A stretch of 64,000 nt of DNA from Naasia aerilata (GCF_030296595.1 NZ_AP027731.1:496001-560000); one strand, 5' to 3'; shown: positions 48,775-57,727, numbered from the stretch's first letter. The notes: generated by a model not told the origin, from the letters alone. A program made the numbers and translations.

Positions 48775-49366
48775 GCAAGAGAGTGCCGTGGAGCTCGCTG
48801 CCGCAATCGGAGGGCGGGTCCGTCAGGAGCGCCAGGCCCGAGCGTGGACGCTGGACCAGCTCGCCGAGGTCGCCGGCGTCAGTCGCCGGATGATCGTGAG
48901 CATCGAGCAGGGCGCGACCAATCCGAGCGTGGGCACGCTCCTCCGAATCAGCGATGCGCTCGGCGTCGGCCTGCCGTCCCTCGTGGCGCCCGCGGAGATG
49001 AAGCCGGTCCGGGTGATCCGCAGCGGCGAAGGCGCGACCCTGTGGAGCAGCACGGGTGGCGGGCGCGGCGTCCTGCTCGCCGGCACGGAGTCGCCGGACG
49101 TGCTCGAGCTCTGGGAGTGGACGCTCGCGCCCGGAGACGAGAAGCCCAGCGACGCCCACTCCCCTCGCACCAAGGAGATCCTGCACGTGCACGAGGGGTC
49201 GCTCGCCGTCCAGGTGGGCGGGCAGGCGTACCTGCTCGGCGCCGGGGACGCGCTCTCGTTCTCGGGCGACGTTCCGCATGCCTACGCGAACCCGGGCAAC
49301 AGCGCCGTGCGGTTCACCATGGCGATCCTCGAGCCGGGCGTCGGATCGGCGGCCGGCCTCCCATGA
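48773..49366 (+). CDS. XRE-family regulator with cupin domain
   Basis: A 197-residue regulator with an N-terminal helix-turn-helix (about residues 12-66, RQERQARAWTLDQLAEVAGV then SRRMIVSIEQGATNPSVGTL) and a C-terminal cupin (about 100-190, SPRTKEILHVHEGSLAVQVGG, AGDALSFSGDVPHAYANPG). The cupin would sense a small ligand. Its stop overlaps the start of the EamA exporter (ATGA, 49363-49366), so it likely controls that exporter and itself through the palindrome at its start. Confidence 0.9.
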   Translation: MQESAVELAAAIGGRVRQERQARAWTLDQLAEVAGVSRRMIVSIEQGATNPSVGTLLRISDALGVGLPSLVAPAEMKPVRVIRSGEGATLWSSTGGGRGVLLAGTESPDVLELWEWTLAPGDEKPSDAHSPRTKEILHVHEGSLAVQVGGQAYLLGAGDALSFSGDVPHAYANPGNSAVRFTMAILEPGVGSAAGLP

Positions 49367-50454
49367 CCGCCGCGACACCGGCGCGCGCCCTTCCCGTTCC
49401 GCCCTGGGCGCTCGCGGTCACCGCGATGCTCTCCGTGCAGCTCGGCTCGGCCCTCTCGGTCAACCTCATCGGCCAGGTGGGCGCGGCCGGGACCGCCTGG
49501 CTGCGCCTCACGATGGGCGCGCTGCTCCTCATCGCGATCGGCCGGCCCCGACTCCGGAGCCTTCGCCGCCGCGACGCTCCCGCTCTGCTCGGCCTGGGCG
49601 TGGCGACGGGGCTGATGACCGTCGCGTTCCTCTCGGCGGTCGAGCGCATCCCCCTCGGCACGGCCGTGGCCATCGAGTTCCTCGGCCCGCTGACCGTGGC
49701 CGCCCTCCGCAGCCACAGCGCGAAGGCCCTGCTGTGGCCGGGCCTCGCCCTGGCAGGCGTCGTCCTGCTCACCGAGCCCTGGCAGGGCGTCGTCGACCCG
49801 CTCGGGATCCTGTTCGCCGTCCTGGCGGGGGCCGGCTGGGGCGTCTACATCCTGCTCACCCAGCGGGTCGGCGACCGTTTCACGGGCGTCAGCGCCCTGG
49901 CTCTCACCATCCCGGTGGCAGCGGCGACGGCGGCTCTCATCGGCGTCCCGCAGGCGGCCGGCCATCTGTCGCTCGGCGTCCTCGCCGCCGCCGCGGGCCT
50001 CGCGATCCTGCTGCCGGTTCTGCCGTTCTCCCTGGAGATGCTCGCCCTGCGGCATCTGACGCCGGCCGCGTTCGGGACACTGATGGCCCTGGAGCCCGCC
50101 ATCGGCGTGCTGCTCGGCCTTCTCGTGCTGCACCAGACGCCGGCGCCGCTGCAGGTCGTGGGCATCCTGCTGGTCGTGCTCGCGGGCGCGGCGGCGCAGC
50201 GCGGCGGGCGGCGGAAGCCTCCCCGCACGTCACTCCCCGTCGGAGCTCGACCTCCTGGGGTAGCCGGCCGAGGTGGCACTTGTTGCTCTTTCCGGCGCGA
50301 GGTGGCAGCAACAACTGCCACCTCGACCGTCAGGAGGTGTGGAACTTCAGCTGGGCCGCCGCTAGCCCCTCCGCCGCGATCTGCTGCACCGCGTCGGCGG
50401 CGTCCTCCAGGAGGTTCGGCAGCGTCTCGCGCTCGGTCGAGCCGAAATCCTTGA
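49363..50454 (+). CDS. EamA/RhtA-like drug-metabolite exporter
   Basis: A 10-span exporter of the DMT superfamily with two EamA repeats (about residues 15-135 and 145-280): SVQLGSALSVNLIGQVGAAG, VERIPLGTAVAIEFLGPLTV, LTQRVGDRFTGVSALALTI and LTPAAFGTLMALEPAIGVL. It resembles RhtA, which exports threonine and homoserine. Homology ends near 50230; the last 75 codons run through a repeat element and overlap pth by 125 bases, so the annotated stop is probably not the real one and a missing or extra base may hide it. It is the partner of the XRE-cupin regulator. Confidence 0.78.
   Translation: MTAATPARALPVPPWALAVTAMLSVQLGSALSVNLIGQVGAAGTAWLRLTMGALLLIAIGRPRLRSLRRRDAPALLGLGVATGLMTVAFLSAVERIPLGTAVAIEFLGPLTVAALRSHSAKALLWPGLALAGVVLLTEPWQGVVDPLGILFAVLAGAGWGVYILLTQRVGDRFTGVSALALTIPVAAATAALIGVPQAAGHLSLGVLAAAAGLAILLPVLPFSLEMLALRHLTPAAFGTLMALEPAIGVLLGLLVLHQTPAPLQVVGILLVVLAGAAAQRGGRRKPPRTSLPVGARPPGVAGRGGTCCSFRREVAATTATSTVRRCGTSAGPPLAPPPRSAAPRRRRPPGGSAASRARSSRNP
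50270..50324. repeat. GAGGTGGCA hairpin element, copy 2
   Basis: Words GAGGTGGCAC (50270-50279) and GAGGTGGCAG (50299-50308) are 29 bases apart and CTGCCACCTC (50315-50324) follows after six bases, the same spacing as at 48.7 kb. In addition GAGGTGGCACTTGTTGCT (50270-50287) pairs with 50307-50324 over 18 bases with one mismatch, so two mutually exclusive hairpins are possible. Confidence 0.65.
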
Positions 50455-50908
50455 GCACGAAGTCCGCGGCCGGCATCCGTCCGGGCGGGCGGCCGATCCC
50501 GACGCGCACTCGCGTGAAGTCGCCCGTGCCGACCGCCGCGATGATGTCGCGGATGCCGTTGTGGCCGCCGTGGCCGCCGCCGCGCTTCAGCCGGACGGTG
50601 TCATACGGGATGTCGAGCTCGTCGTGCACGACGATCAGCCGATCGGGCTCCAGCGAGTAGAACCCGAGCAGCTCGGCGACCGGCCCGCCGGACACGTTCA
50701 TGAACGTGTTCGGCTTGGCCAGGACGAGCCGCGGTCCCGCGGGGTAGCTGCGCCCCTCGGCGACCGCGGCATTCGTCCTGTGCGTCTTGAACCGCGCATC
50801 GATGCGGTCGGCGAGGGTGGCGAGCACCATCTGCCCGACGTTGTGCCGGTTGCCGGAGTACCCGGCGCCCGGGTTCCCCAGACCGACGACGAGCCAGGGA
50901 TCGTCCAC
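50330..50908 (-). CDS. pth: Peptidyl-tRNA hydrolase
   Basis: Recycles peptidyl-tRNA released by stalled ribosomes. Motifs are WLVVGLGNPGAGYSGNRHNVG with the catalytic His, LAKPNTFMNVSGGPV, VVHDELDIPYDTVRLK and GGGHGGHNGIRDII. GTG 50908 (192 residues) begins directly after the rplY stop; an ATG at 50944 would overlap rplY by 29 bases and is the alternative. It forms an operon with rplY, a conserved arrangement. Confidence 0.94.
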   Translation of the reverse strand: MDDPWLVVGLGNPGAGYSGNRHNVGQMVLATLADRIDARFKTHRTNAAVAEGRSYPAGPRLVLAKPNTFMNVSGGPVAELLGFYSLEPDRLIVVHDELDIPYDTVRLKRGGGHGGHNGIRDIIAAVGTGDFTRVRVGIGRPPGRMPAADFVLKDFGSTERETLPNLLEDAADAVQQIAAEGLAAAQLKFHTS

Positions 50909-50915
50909 GGACGGG

Positions 50916-51524
50916 TCAGCCGTTGTCGGCCGCCGTGTCGGCATCCGCGGCGGGCTCGGGGGCGGCCTCGGCCGACTCGCCCAGGTCCTGCTCCTGCGAG
51001 GCGCCGATGGCGATGACGAGCGTCTCGGGGGCGGAGACCAGCACGGAGCCCTGCGGCAGGGTCACCTCGGCGGCGGTGATGTGCGTGCCCTCGCCCAGGC
51101 CCTCGACGCTGACCGTGAGGCGCTCGGGGATGTGCGTGGCCTCCGCCTCGATCGTGAGGGTCGCGGCGTCCTGCGCGACGGTGAGGCCCGCCTGGGGCTC
51201 GCCCTCGACGTGCACCGCGATCTCGACCTGGACGCGCTCGCCGCTGCGGATGAGCACGAGATCGAGGTGCTCGATGATCTGGCGCACCGGGTCCTTCTGC
51301 ACGTCCTTGACCAGGGCGAGCTGGGTGGTGCCGGCGATGTCCAGCTCGAGCACCGCGTTGGAGCGGCGCAGGATGAGGGACACCTCGTGCCCGGGCAGCG
51401 ACACGTGCTGCGGCTCGCTGCCGTGGCCGTACAGGACGGCGGGGATCTTCCCGGCGGCGCGCAGCTTGCGCGCTGCGCCCTTGCCGAAGCTCTCGCGGAC
51501 CTCGGCCTTGATCTGGTCGGCCAT
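50916..51524 (-). CDS. rplY: Ribosomal protein L25, Ctc form
   Basis: A 202-residue L25/TL5/Ctc protein that binds 5S rRNA. The N-terminal L25 domain runs to about residue 92 (RESFGKGAARKLRAAGKIPA, VLYGHGSEPQHV) and the C-terminal TL5 beta domain follows (GERVQVEIAVHVEGEP, ATHIPERLTVSVEGL). The last 30 residues are an acidic, alanine-rich tail. GAGGAGAG precedes ATG 51524. It precedes pth in the same operon. Confidence 0.94.
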   Translation of the reverse strand: MADQIKAEVRESFGKGAARKLRAAGKIPAVLYGHGSEPQHVSLPGHEVSLILRRSNAVLELDIAGTTQLALVKDVQKDPVRQIIEHLDLVLIRSGERVQVEIAVHVEGEPQAGLTVAQDAATLTIEAEATHIPERLTVSVEGLGEGTHITAAEVTLPQGSVLVSAPETLVIAIGASQEQDLGESAEAAPEPAADADTAADNG

Positions 51525-51686
51525 TGTGCTCTCCTCGCGGGCCGCCAGGGCCCAGTCTCAGTGGGGCCGAGATGGCCCGTGTGTGTCGTTCAACTCGAGC
51601 GCGCAGCGCGTGAGGAAGAGCCGCAGCCATCCACCGCGTCGATCACGGATGCGGAAGCATCCCTCGCCGAAGTCCAGTGGGCGAGT

Positions 51687-52202
51687 TTAGCGCACCCGCG
51701 GGAGGGCGGCGACCGCGGCATCCACGGCCGCCTGCGGGCTCAGCGCGATGTCGACGACGACGCCCGCCTCGTCCGGCTCGAGGGGCTCGAGCGTGGCGAG
51801 CTGGGAGTCGAGCAGAGTGGGCGGCATGAAGTGCCCCTCCCGCCGGCCGAGGCGGCTCTCGAGAAGCTCGCGGCTGCCGTGCAGGTGCACGAAGAAGACG
51901 GGACCGGCGGCGGCCTCGCGCAGCGCGTCCCGGTAGATGCGGCGCAGCGCGGAGCAGGCGACGACCACCGAGCGCCCCGCGTCCGTCTCCGCCTTCATGG
52001 CGGCGCCGACCGTCGCCAGCCACGGCCGGCGGTCCGCGTCCGTGAGCGGGATCCCGGCGTGCATCTTGGCCTTGTGCTCGGGAGTGTGGAGGTCGTCGGC
52101 GTCGAGGAAGTCGACCTGCAGCTCCTGGGCGAGCAGCTCGCCCACGGTCGACTTGCCGCAGCCCGAGACGCCCATCACGACGAGAGCGAGCGGCTGGGGC
52201 AC
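51687..52202 (-). CDS. gntK: Gluconokinase
   Basis: Phosphorylates gluconate to 6-phosphogluconate, the substrate of the dehydrogenase encoded at 55.5 kb. The 171-residue protein has Walker A GVSGCGKST (about residues 11-19), FLDADDLHTPEHKAKMHAGI, and VACSALRRIYRDALR, all typical of the thermoresistant gluconokinase family. GTG 52202 starts the frame. No gluconate permease gene is adjacent; the downstream 51525-51686 holds no gene. Confidence 0.92.
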   Translation of the reverse strand: MPQPLALVVMGVSGCGKSTVGELLAQELQVDFLDADDLHTPEHKAKMHAGIPLTDADRRPWLATVGAAMKAETDAGRSVVVACSALRRIYRDALREAAAGPVFFVHLHGSRELLESRLGRREGHFMPPTLLDSQLATLEPLEPDEAGVVVDIALSPQAAVDAAVAALPRVR

Positions 52203-52293
52203 GGGTCAAGCGTAGCGATCCGTGCAGGGCGGGCCGGGGCGGCCGGGGCCGGGCGGCAGCCGTTCTGCGCCGCCGCCCGCCCCGTCGCGGTGC

Positions 52294-53328
52294 TCAGATC
52301 GCGGACCAGCCGCCGTCCGAGGGCAGGAGGACGCCGTTGATGTTGACGCCGTCGTCGCTCAGCAGGAACGTGATGGAGGCGGCGAGCTGGTCCGGCATCA
52401 CCGGCGTCGGGAGGATCGCCATCGCGTGCTGCACCCGCTGGGCGCCGAGCTCGGACGCGAACTTCGCCTCGATGTTGGTGATGACGGGACCGGGCGCGAC
52501 GGCGTTCACCCGGATGCCGCTCGGGCCGTACATGAACGCGCTGCTCTTCGTGAGGCCGGCCACGGCGTGCTTCGACGCCGTGTAGGCGACGCCCGCCGCG
52601 GAGCCGCGCAGCGCCGCCTCGGACGCGGTGTTGACGATGGAGCCGCGCCCGCGGGCGAGCATGCCGGGCACGACCGCACGCATGAGCTTCATCGTGCCCT
52701 CCACATTGACCGCGAACACGCGCTGCCACACCTGATCGGTGACCTCGTGGATCGGCGTCATGTCATCCATGATCCCGGCGATGTTGGCCAGCCCGTCGAC
52801 GGCCTGCCCGGCGGCGTCGACGATGGCGGCGATGCCGCTGTAGTCGGTGATGTCTGCCGCGACCGGCACGATGTCCGCGTCCGGGAGCGAGGCGGCGAAC
52901 TCGTCGAGCCGCGGCTGGGAGATGTCGACCGCGATCACGCGGCCGCCCTCGCGGGCGATGCGGGATGCCGTGGCCCGGCCGATGCCGGACCCGGCGCCCG
53001 TGACGATGATGGTCTTGCCCGCGAAGCGACCCGGGGTGGTCTGCTCGACCCACTCGTTGGCGGGCGTCTCCGCATCGTCCTCGTCCGCGAACTCCTCGCC
53101 GGCTTCCGCGGCCGCAGCACGCGCCTGGGCGACGAGTCCGTCGATCATCTCGTCGGTCATGGCGCCGCCGCTCATGGCGACGAGGTTCTTGATGGGCAGA
53201 GGACGGACGGGCGCGAGCACCTCCGCGCTCTGGCCCGCCTGGGCGAGGAGGCCGCCGAGAATCGGACCTCCCACGGGGTGGTCGAGCCACTCGCCGATCG
53301 AGGAGTTGCGGGAGAGGGATGCGGCCAT
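52294..53328 (-). CDS. SDR-family oxidoreductase with N-terminal extension
   Basis: A 344-residue protein in which a classical short-chain dehydrogenase (about residues 105-344) is preceded by an unusual helical extension. The dehydrogenase shows GAGSGIGRATASRIA, the NAG-like LANIAGIMDD, VNTASEAALRG with the catalytic Ser region and YTASKHAV with the Tyr-Lys pair. The extension (LSRNSSIGEWLDHPVGGPIL to AQARAAAAEAGEE) resembles the C-terminal tail found on some family 3 glycosidases, as I recall it. The start ATG 53328 has AGGAAG upstream. It faces a TetR gene across a palindromic operator. Confidence 0.82.
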   Translation of the reverse strand: MAASLSRNSSIGEWLDHPVGGPILGGLLAQAGQSAEVLAPVRPLPIKNLVAMSGGAMTDEMIDGLVAQARAAAAEAGEEFADEDDAETPANEWVEQTTPGRFAGKTIIVTGAGSGIGRATASRIAREGGRVIAVDISQPRLDEFAASLPDADIVPVAADITDYSGIAAIVDAAGQAVDGLANIAGIMDDMTPIHEVTDQVWQRVFAVNVEGTMKLMRAVVPGMLARGRGSIVNTASEAALRGSAAGVAYTASKHAVAGLTKSSAFMYGPSGIRVNAVAPGPVITNIEAKFASELGAQRVQHAMAILPTPVMPDQLAASITFLLSDDGVNINGVLLPSDGGWSAI

Positions 53329-53353
53329 GGTTCTTCCTCCATTGCTCGAGCTA

Positions 53354-53371
53354 CCGGACAGCACTGTCCGG
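53354..53371. promoter_or_regulatory. Perfect palindrome CCGGACAG-CA-CTGTCCGG between SDR and TetR genes
   Basis: The 18-base palindrome has 8-base arms and a two-base centre, the usual shape of a TetR operator. It lies 26 bases from the SDR start and 16 bases from the TetR start. TACGCT (53375-53380) ends six bases before GTG 53387 and may be the TetR -10 box, so one bound dimer could repress both genes. Confidence 0.75.
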
Positions 53372-53386
53372 TTCTACGCTATACCG

Positions 53387-53941
53387 GTGACGGACGCCCC
53401 GAAAGCGAATCGTGGACCGCGTGCGGGGCCGGAGAACCGGCGCGCCCTGATCGCCGCCGCACGCGAGATCTTCGTGGCGGCCGGGCTGTCGGCGCCGCTC
53501 AGCGCGGTGGCCCGCCGAGCGGGCGTCGGTCAGGGCAGCCTGTACCGGCACTTCCCCGACCGCACCGCGCTGGCCGTCGCCGTCTTCGAGGAGAACCTCG
53601 AGGACCTCGAAGCCCTGGCGGACCGCCCGGACTCGACCCTGGACGATCTCCTCGGTCGGGCCGGCGAGCAGGCGATGGCCGGGGCGGCATTCGTCGAGCT
53701 CGTGACCGCCCATCGGCACGACGCGGGCGTCCGCGCACTCGGCGGCCGGGTGCGCGGCGTGATCGGTGCGATCCTCGCCCGCGAGCAGGAGGCGGGACGG
53801 GTCTCGCCCGCGACCACGGCGGAGGACGTCGAACTCGCGCTCTTCATGCTCGCGGGGGCCCTGTCCCGGTCGGACCCCGAGGAGCGGCACGCGGTGGCGG
53901 CGCGCGCGCGAGCACTGTTCGCGGCTGCGTTCCGCTCCTGA
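53387..53941 (+). CDS. TetR family transcriptional regulator
   Basis: A 184-residue regulator. The helix-turn-helix is near the N-terminus (about residues 18-62, RRALIAAAREIFVAAGLSAP, then LSAVARRAGVGQGSLYRHFP). The C-terminal ligand domain ends VELALFMLAGALSRSDPEE. GTG 53387 is chosen because it follows the palindrome and a TACGCT box without overlapping them. It probably represses the divergent SDR gene and itself. Confidence 0.9.
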   Translation: MTDAPKANRGPRAGPENRRALIAAAREIFVAAGLSAPLSAVARRAGVGQGSLYRHFPDRTALAVAVFEENLEDLEALADRPDSTLDDLLGRAGEQAMAGAAFVELVTAHRHDAGVRALGGRVRGVIGAILAREQEAGRVSPATTAEDVELALFMLAGALSRSDPEERHAVAARARALFAAAFRS

Positions 53942-53968
53942 TCCGGCACGGGGCACGCCTCCCGTGGC

Positions 53969-55393
53969 TCAGCCGGTCGGCCGCCGAGCCGTCGCCGGCC
54001 GCTCTCGCCGCACGCGCAGGGCATCCGCTGATCCGTGAGGGAGCATCGCGGCGCCGGCTACGCTGACGAGCGCGACGACCGCCATGATGGCGAGCGCACC
54101 GCGATAGGCGGGCAGCGCGCCGCCTCCGGGCAGGACCGCCTCGAGGATCCGCACAGCCACGGCGGCCGTGGCGATGCCGACCCCGGAGGCGAGCTGCGCG
54201 ACCGTCTCGGACAGCGTGTTGGCGTGCCGCATGCCGGGGGCCGGCACATCGGCGAACTGGATGGTGTTGTAAGCGGTGAAGCCGAGCGATCGGAAGACGC
54301 CGCTCGCGAGGAACACGGCGGCGAGGACGAGCGCGGGCGTCCCGGGTCCCAGGAGCGCGACCGCGACGAAGGCGAGCGCCAGCCCGATGCCGGAGCCGAT
54401 CATGACCGGCGCGAACCCCACGCGCCGCAGCAGCGGCGAGGTGACCGGCTTGATGGCCACATTCCCCACGAACAGCCACAGCACCATGGCACCGGCCGCG
54501 ACGGGCGACCAGCCGAAGCCGTCCTGCAGGAGCAGGGGAAGCAGGAACGGCGCCGAGAAGACGGCAGCGCGGAACAGTGCGCCGCTGCTGTTGGAGACGC
54601 GGAAGGTGGGAAGCCGGAGGGCCGCCAGGTCGAGGAAGGGCGATGGAACTCGGCGAAGCCGGTGCACCGCGAGGACGCCGAGGATGCCGGCGGCGAGGAT
54701 CAGGAGTACGCCCACCAGGACCGTGGCGGGGTGAGCGAGCAGCTCGAGCCCGAGGACGAGGGCCCCGAGAGCCGTGGTGACGGCGACGAAGCCCCGCACG
54801 TCGAAGCTCTCGCGTCGCTGCGGCTCGTCGCGCGGCACCACCCGCAGGGCGAACCCGAAGAGGGCGACCCCGATCGGCACGTTCACGAGGAACACCCACG
54901 GCCATCCGGCGTACTCGGTGATCACCCCGCCGAGGAACGGTCCGAGCACCGGGGCGAGCAGTGCGGGCCAGGTCAGATACGCGACCGCCTTGAGCAGGTC
55001 GGCCTTCTCGGTGCGTCCCAGGACGAGAAGGCGCCCGACCGGCACCATCATGCTGCCGGCGATCCCCTGAGCCACGCGCGAGAGCGTCAGGAGAAGGAGG
55101 GAGCCGCTCAGGGCGCAGGCGACCGACGCGAGCGTGAAGAGGAGGACGGCGAGGGTGAAGGTCCGCTTCGAGCCGAGCCGCCCGGCCAGCCAGCCGCTCG
55201 CGGGGATGAACGTCGCCACCGCGAGCAGATACGCCGACATCGCCACTCCGACGTCCGCCGGCTGGACGCCCATCGACGAGGCGATGGCCGGAGCCGCGGT
55301 GGCCAGCACGGTCGCGTCGAGGTTCTCCATGAAGAACGCCGCCGCCACGAGGAGGGCGAGCCGCCGCGGCCAATCCCGGCCAGTCCCGCTCAT
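53969..55393 (-). CDS. MFS transporter, DHA2 (EmrB/QacA) family
   Basis: A 474-residue drug-proton antiporter with 12 to 14 membrane segments. FFMENLDATVLATAAPAIAS is the family motif D1, RLGSKRTFTLAVLLFTLASV holds motif A, LSRVAQGIAGSMMVPVGRL holds motif B and PVLGPFLGGVITEYAGWPWV with FLVNVPIG is the antiporter motif C. It is convergent with the TetR gene and divergent from gnd. The substrate is unknown. Confidence 0.9.
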   Translation of the reverse strand: MSGTGRDWPRRLALLVAAAFFMENLDATVLATAAPAIASSMGVQPADVGVAMSAYLLAVATFIPASGWLAGRLGSKRTFTLAVLLFTLASVACALSGSLLLLTLSRVAQGIAGSMMVPVGRLLVLGRTEKADLLKAVAYLTWPALLAPVLGPFLGGVITEYAGWPWVFLVNVPIGVALFGFALRVVPRDEPQRRESFDVRGFVAVTTALGALVLGLELLAHPATVLVGVLLILAAGILGVLAVHRLRRVPSPFLDLAALRLPTFRVSNSSGALFRAAVFSAPFLLPLLLQDGFGWSPVAAGAMVLWLFVGNVAIKPVTSPLLRRVGFAPVMIGSGIGLALAFVAVALLGPGTPALVLAAVFLASGVFRSLGFTAYNTIQFADVPAPGMRHANTLSETVAQLASGVGIATAAVAVRILEAVLPGGGALPAYRGALAIMAVVALVSVAGAAMLPHGSADALRVRRERPATARRPTG

Positions 55394-55498
55394 GCCGCCT
55401 CCCTCGGTTCACGCTAGCCGCTGGGCGGGATGCCCCGACATCCTGGGCGGAGCGCCGGAGACTACGCTCGAAACGCGCACCCAGCAGAAGGAGACGAC

Positions 55499-56952
55499 GT
55501 GGCGGACACGGCAGCACAGGCGAACATCGGCGTGGTCGGGCTGGCGGTGATGGGCTCGAATCTCGCCCGCAACCTCGCGAGCCGCGAGGGCAACACGGTC
55601 GCCGTCTACAACCGCACCACCTCGCGCACCGACGAGCTCCTCCGCGAGCATCCCGAGGCGGGCTTCGTGAGCGCGGAGACGGTGCAGGACTTCGCCGCCG
55701 CCCTGGCCAAGCCGCGCACGGCGATCATCATGGTCAAGGCGGGCAAGCCGACCGATGCGGTGATCGACCAGCTGGTCGAGGTCTTCGAGCCCGGCGACAT
55801 CATCGTGGACGGCGGCAACGCGCTCTTCACCGACACCATCCGCCGGGAGAAGGCGGTGCGCGAGACGGGGATCAACTTCGTCGGCGCCGGCATCTCCGGC
55901 GGCGAGGAGGGGCCCTCAAGGGACCGTCGATCATGCCCGGCGGCTCCGCCGAGGCCTGGGAGACGCTCGGACCCATCCTCAAGTCGATCGCCGCGGTCGC
56001 CGAGGGCGAGCCGTGCGTGACGCACGTCGGCACCGACGGCGCCGGCCACTTCGTCAAGATGATCCACAACGGCATCGAGTACGCCGACATGCAGCTGATC
56101 GGCGAGGCGTACGACCTCATCCGGCGCGGCACCGGCAAGTCGCCCGCCGAGATCGCGGACATCTTCGCCGAGTGGAACAAGGGCGAGCTCGAGAGCTACC
56201 TCATCGAGATCACGGCCGAGGTGCTGCGCCAGGTGGACGCTGAGACGGGGAAGCCGCTCGTCGATCTCATCCTCGACCAGGCCGGCGCGAAGGGCACCGG
56301 CGCCTGGACCGTGCAGACGGCACTCGACCTCGGCATCCCGGTGTCCGGCATCGCGGAGGCCGTGTTCGCCCGGTCGCTGTCCTCGAAGCCGGACCAGCGC
56401 GCGGCCGCGTCCGACCTCCCCGGGCCGGCCGAGGCGTGGACCGTCGACGACCCCGATGGCTTCGTCGAGGACGTCCGCCGCGCCCTCTACGCGTCGAAGA
56501 TCATCGCGTACTCGCAGGGCTTCGATGAGATCGTCGCCGGCGCCGAGCAGTACGGCTGGGACATCCAGAAGGGCGAGATCGCGAAGATCTGGCGCGGAGG
56601 CTGCATCATCCGCGCCCAGTTCCTCAACCGGATCACCGACGCGTACGCGGAGAACTCGGGCCTCGTCGCCCTGCTGACGGCGCCCTACTTCCGGGAGGCG
56701 CTCACCGGCGCCGAGCCCGCCTGGCGCCGCGTCGTGATCGCGGCCGTGCAGGGCGGCATCCCCGCGCCCGCGTTCGCGTCGTCGCTCGCCTACTACGACG
56801 GTCTCCGCGCGGACCGGCTGCCGGCGGCGCTGACCCAGGGACTGCGCGACTTCTTCGGCGCGCACACCTACAAGCGCATCGACAAGGAGGGCACGTTCCA
56901 CACCCTGTGGAGCGGCGACCGCACGGAGATCGAAGCGACCGACTCGCACTGA
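55499..56952 (+). CDS. gndA: 6-phosphogluconate dehydrogenase, decarboxylating (apparent frameshift)
   Basis: Oxidises 6-phosphogluconate to ribulose 5-phosphate with NADP, the second dehydrogenase of the pentose phosphate pathway. The NADP site is GVVGLAVMGSNLARN (about residues 11-25), IIVDGGNALFTDTIRRE follows, and the catalytic segment is HFVKMIHNGIEYADMQLIGE. The frame breaks in G4 55909-55912; one base restores ISGGEEGALKGPSIMPGG and a length of 484, normal for the dimeric class. GTG 55499 has AAGGAG upstream. Its stop overlaps the start of the next gene by one base (TGATG). Confidence 0.92.
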
Positions 56953-57715
56953 TGACGCTGCCGTCGTTCGACCTGGACGGCCAGGTCGCCGTCGTCACCG
57001 GCGCCTCCCGGGGCATCGGTCGCGGGGTGGCCCTGGCGCTCGCCGAGGCCGGGGCGGTGGTGGTCGCCACCGGGCGCGCCGTTCGCGACCTCGACTCGCT
57101 GGTGGAGGAGGCCGCCGCGGTGGGGGCCGCGTGCTGCCGCTCGTCGCCGACATGACGGACGTGGCCGCGCTCGCCTCCGCGATCGAGGCGGTGGGGCGCG
57201 AGCACGGCCGCATCGACGTCCTCGTCAACAACGCGGGCCTCGGCGCCAACCACGACGCGCTCGAGGTGACCGAGGCCGACTGGGACGACATGATGGCCGT
57301 CAACCTCAAGGGGCTCTTCTTCGCCGCGCAGGCGGCCGCGCGCGTGATGAAGCCTCGGGGCTACGGCCGGATCGTCAACATGAGCTCGCAGGCGGGCCTC
57401 GTCGGCATCCGCCGGCACGCGGTCTACTCGGCGAGCAAGGGCGGCGTGAACCTGCTGACCAAAGTCCTCGCCCTCGAGTGGGCCCCGCTCGGCATCACGG
57501 TCAACGCGATCGCCCCGACCTACATCCGCACGCCGGGCACCGCGGAGCGGCTCGATACGCCGGAGATCGCGGAGGACATCCTCGCCCGCATCCCGGTCGG
57601 CCGGTTCGGCACCATCGACGACGTGTCGGCCGCGGTCCTCTACCTGGCCTCGCCCGCGGCGGGCCTCGTCACCGGCACGATCCTCCCCCTCGACGGCGGC
57701 TGGACCGCCCAGTAG
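56952..57715 (+). CDS. SDR-family dehydrogenase, gluconate 5-dehydrogenase-like (apparent frameshift)
   Basis: A classical short-chain dehydrogenase of 254 residues once one G is added to the run at 57122-57126. It shows VVTGASRGIGRGVALALAEA (nucleotide site), VLVNNAGLGANHDAL, IVNMSSQAGLVGI with the catalytic Ser and VYSASKGGVNLLT with Tyr and Lys. The size and the neighbours (gnd directly upstream, gluconokinase 4.7 kb away) suggest 2- or 5-ketogluconate reduction, but 3-oxoacyl reductases look similar, so this is inference. Confidence 0.8.
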
Positions 57716-57727
57716 GTGACGTCAGCC

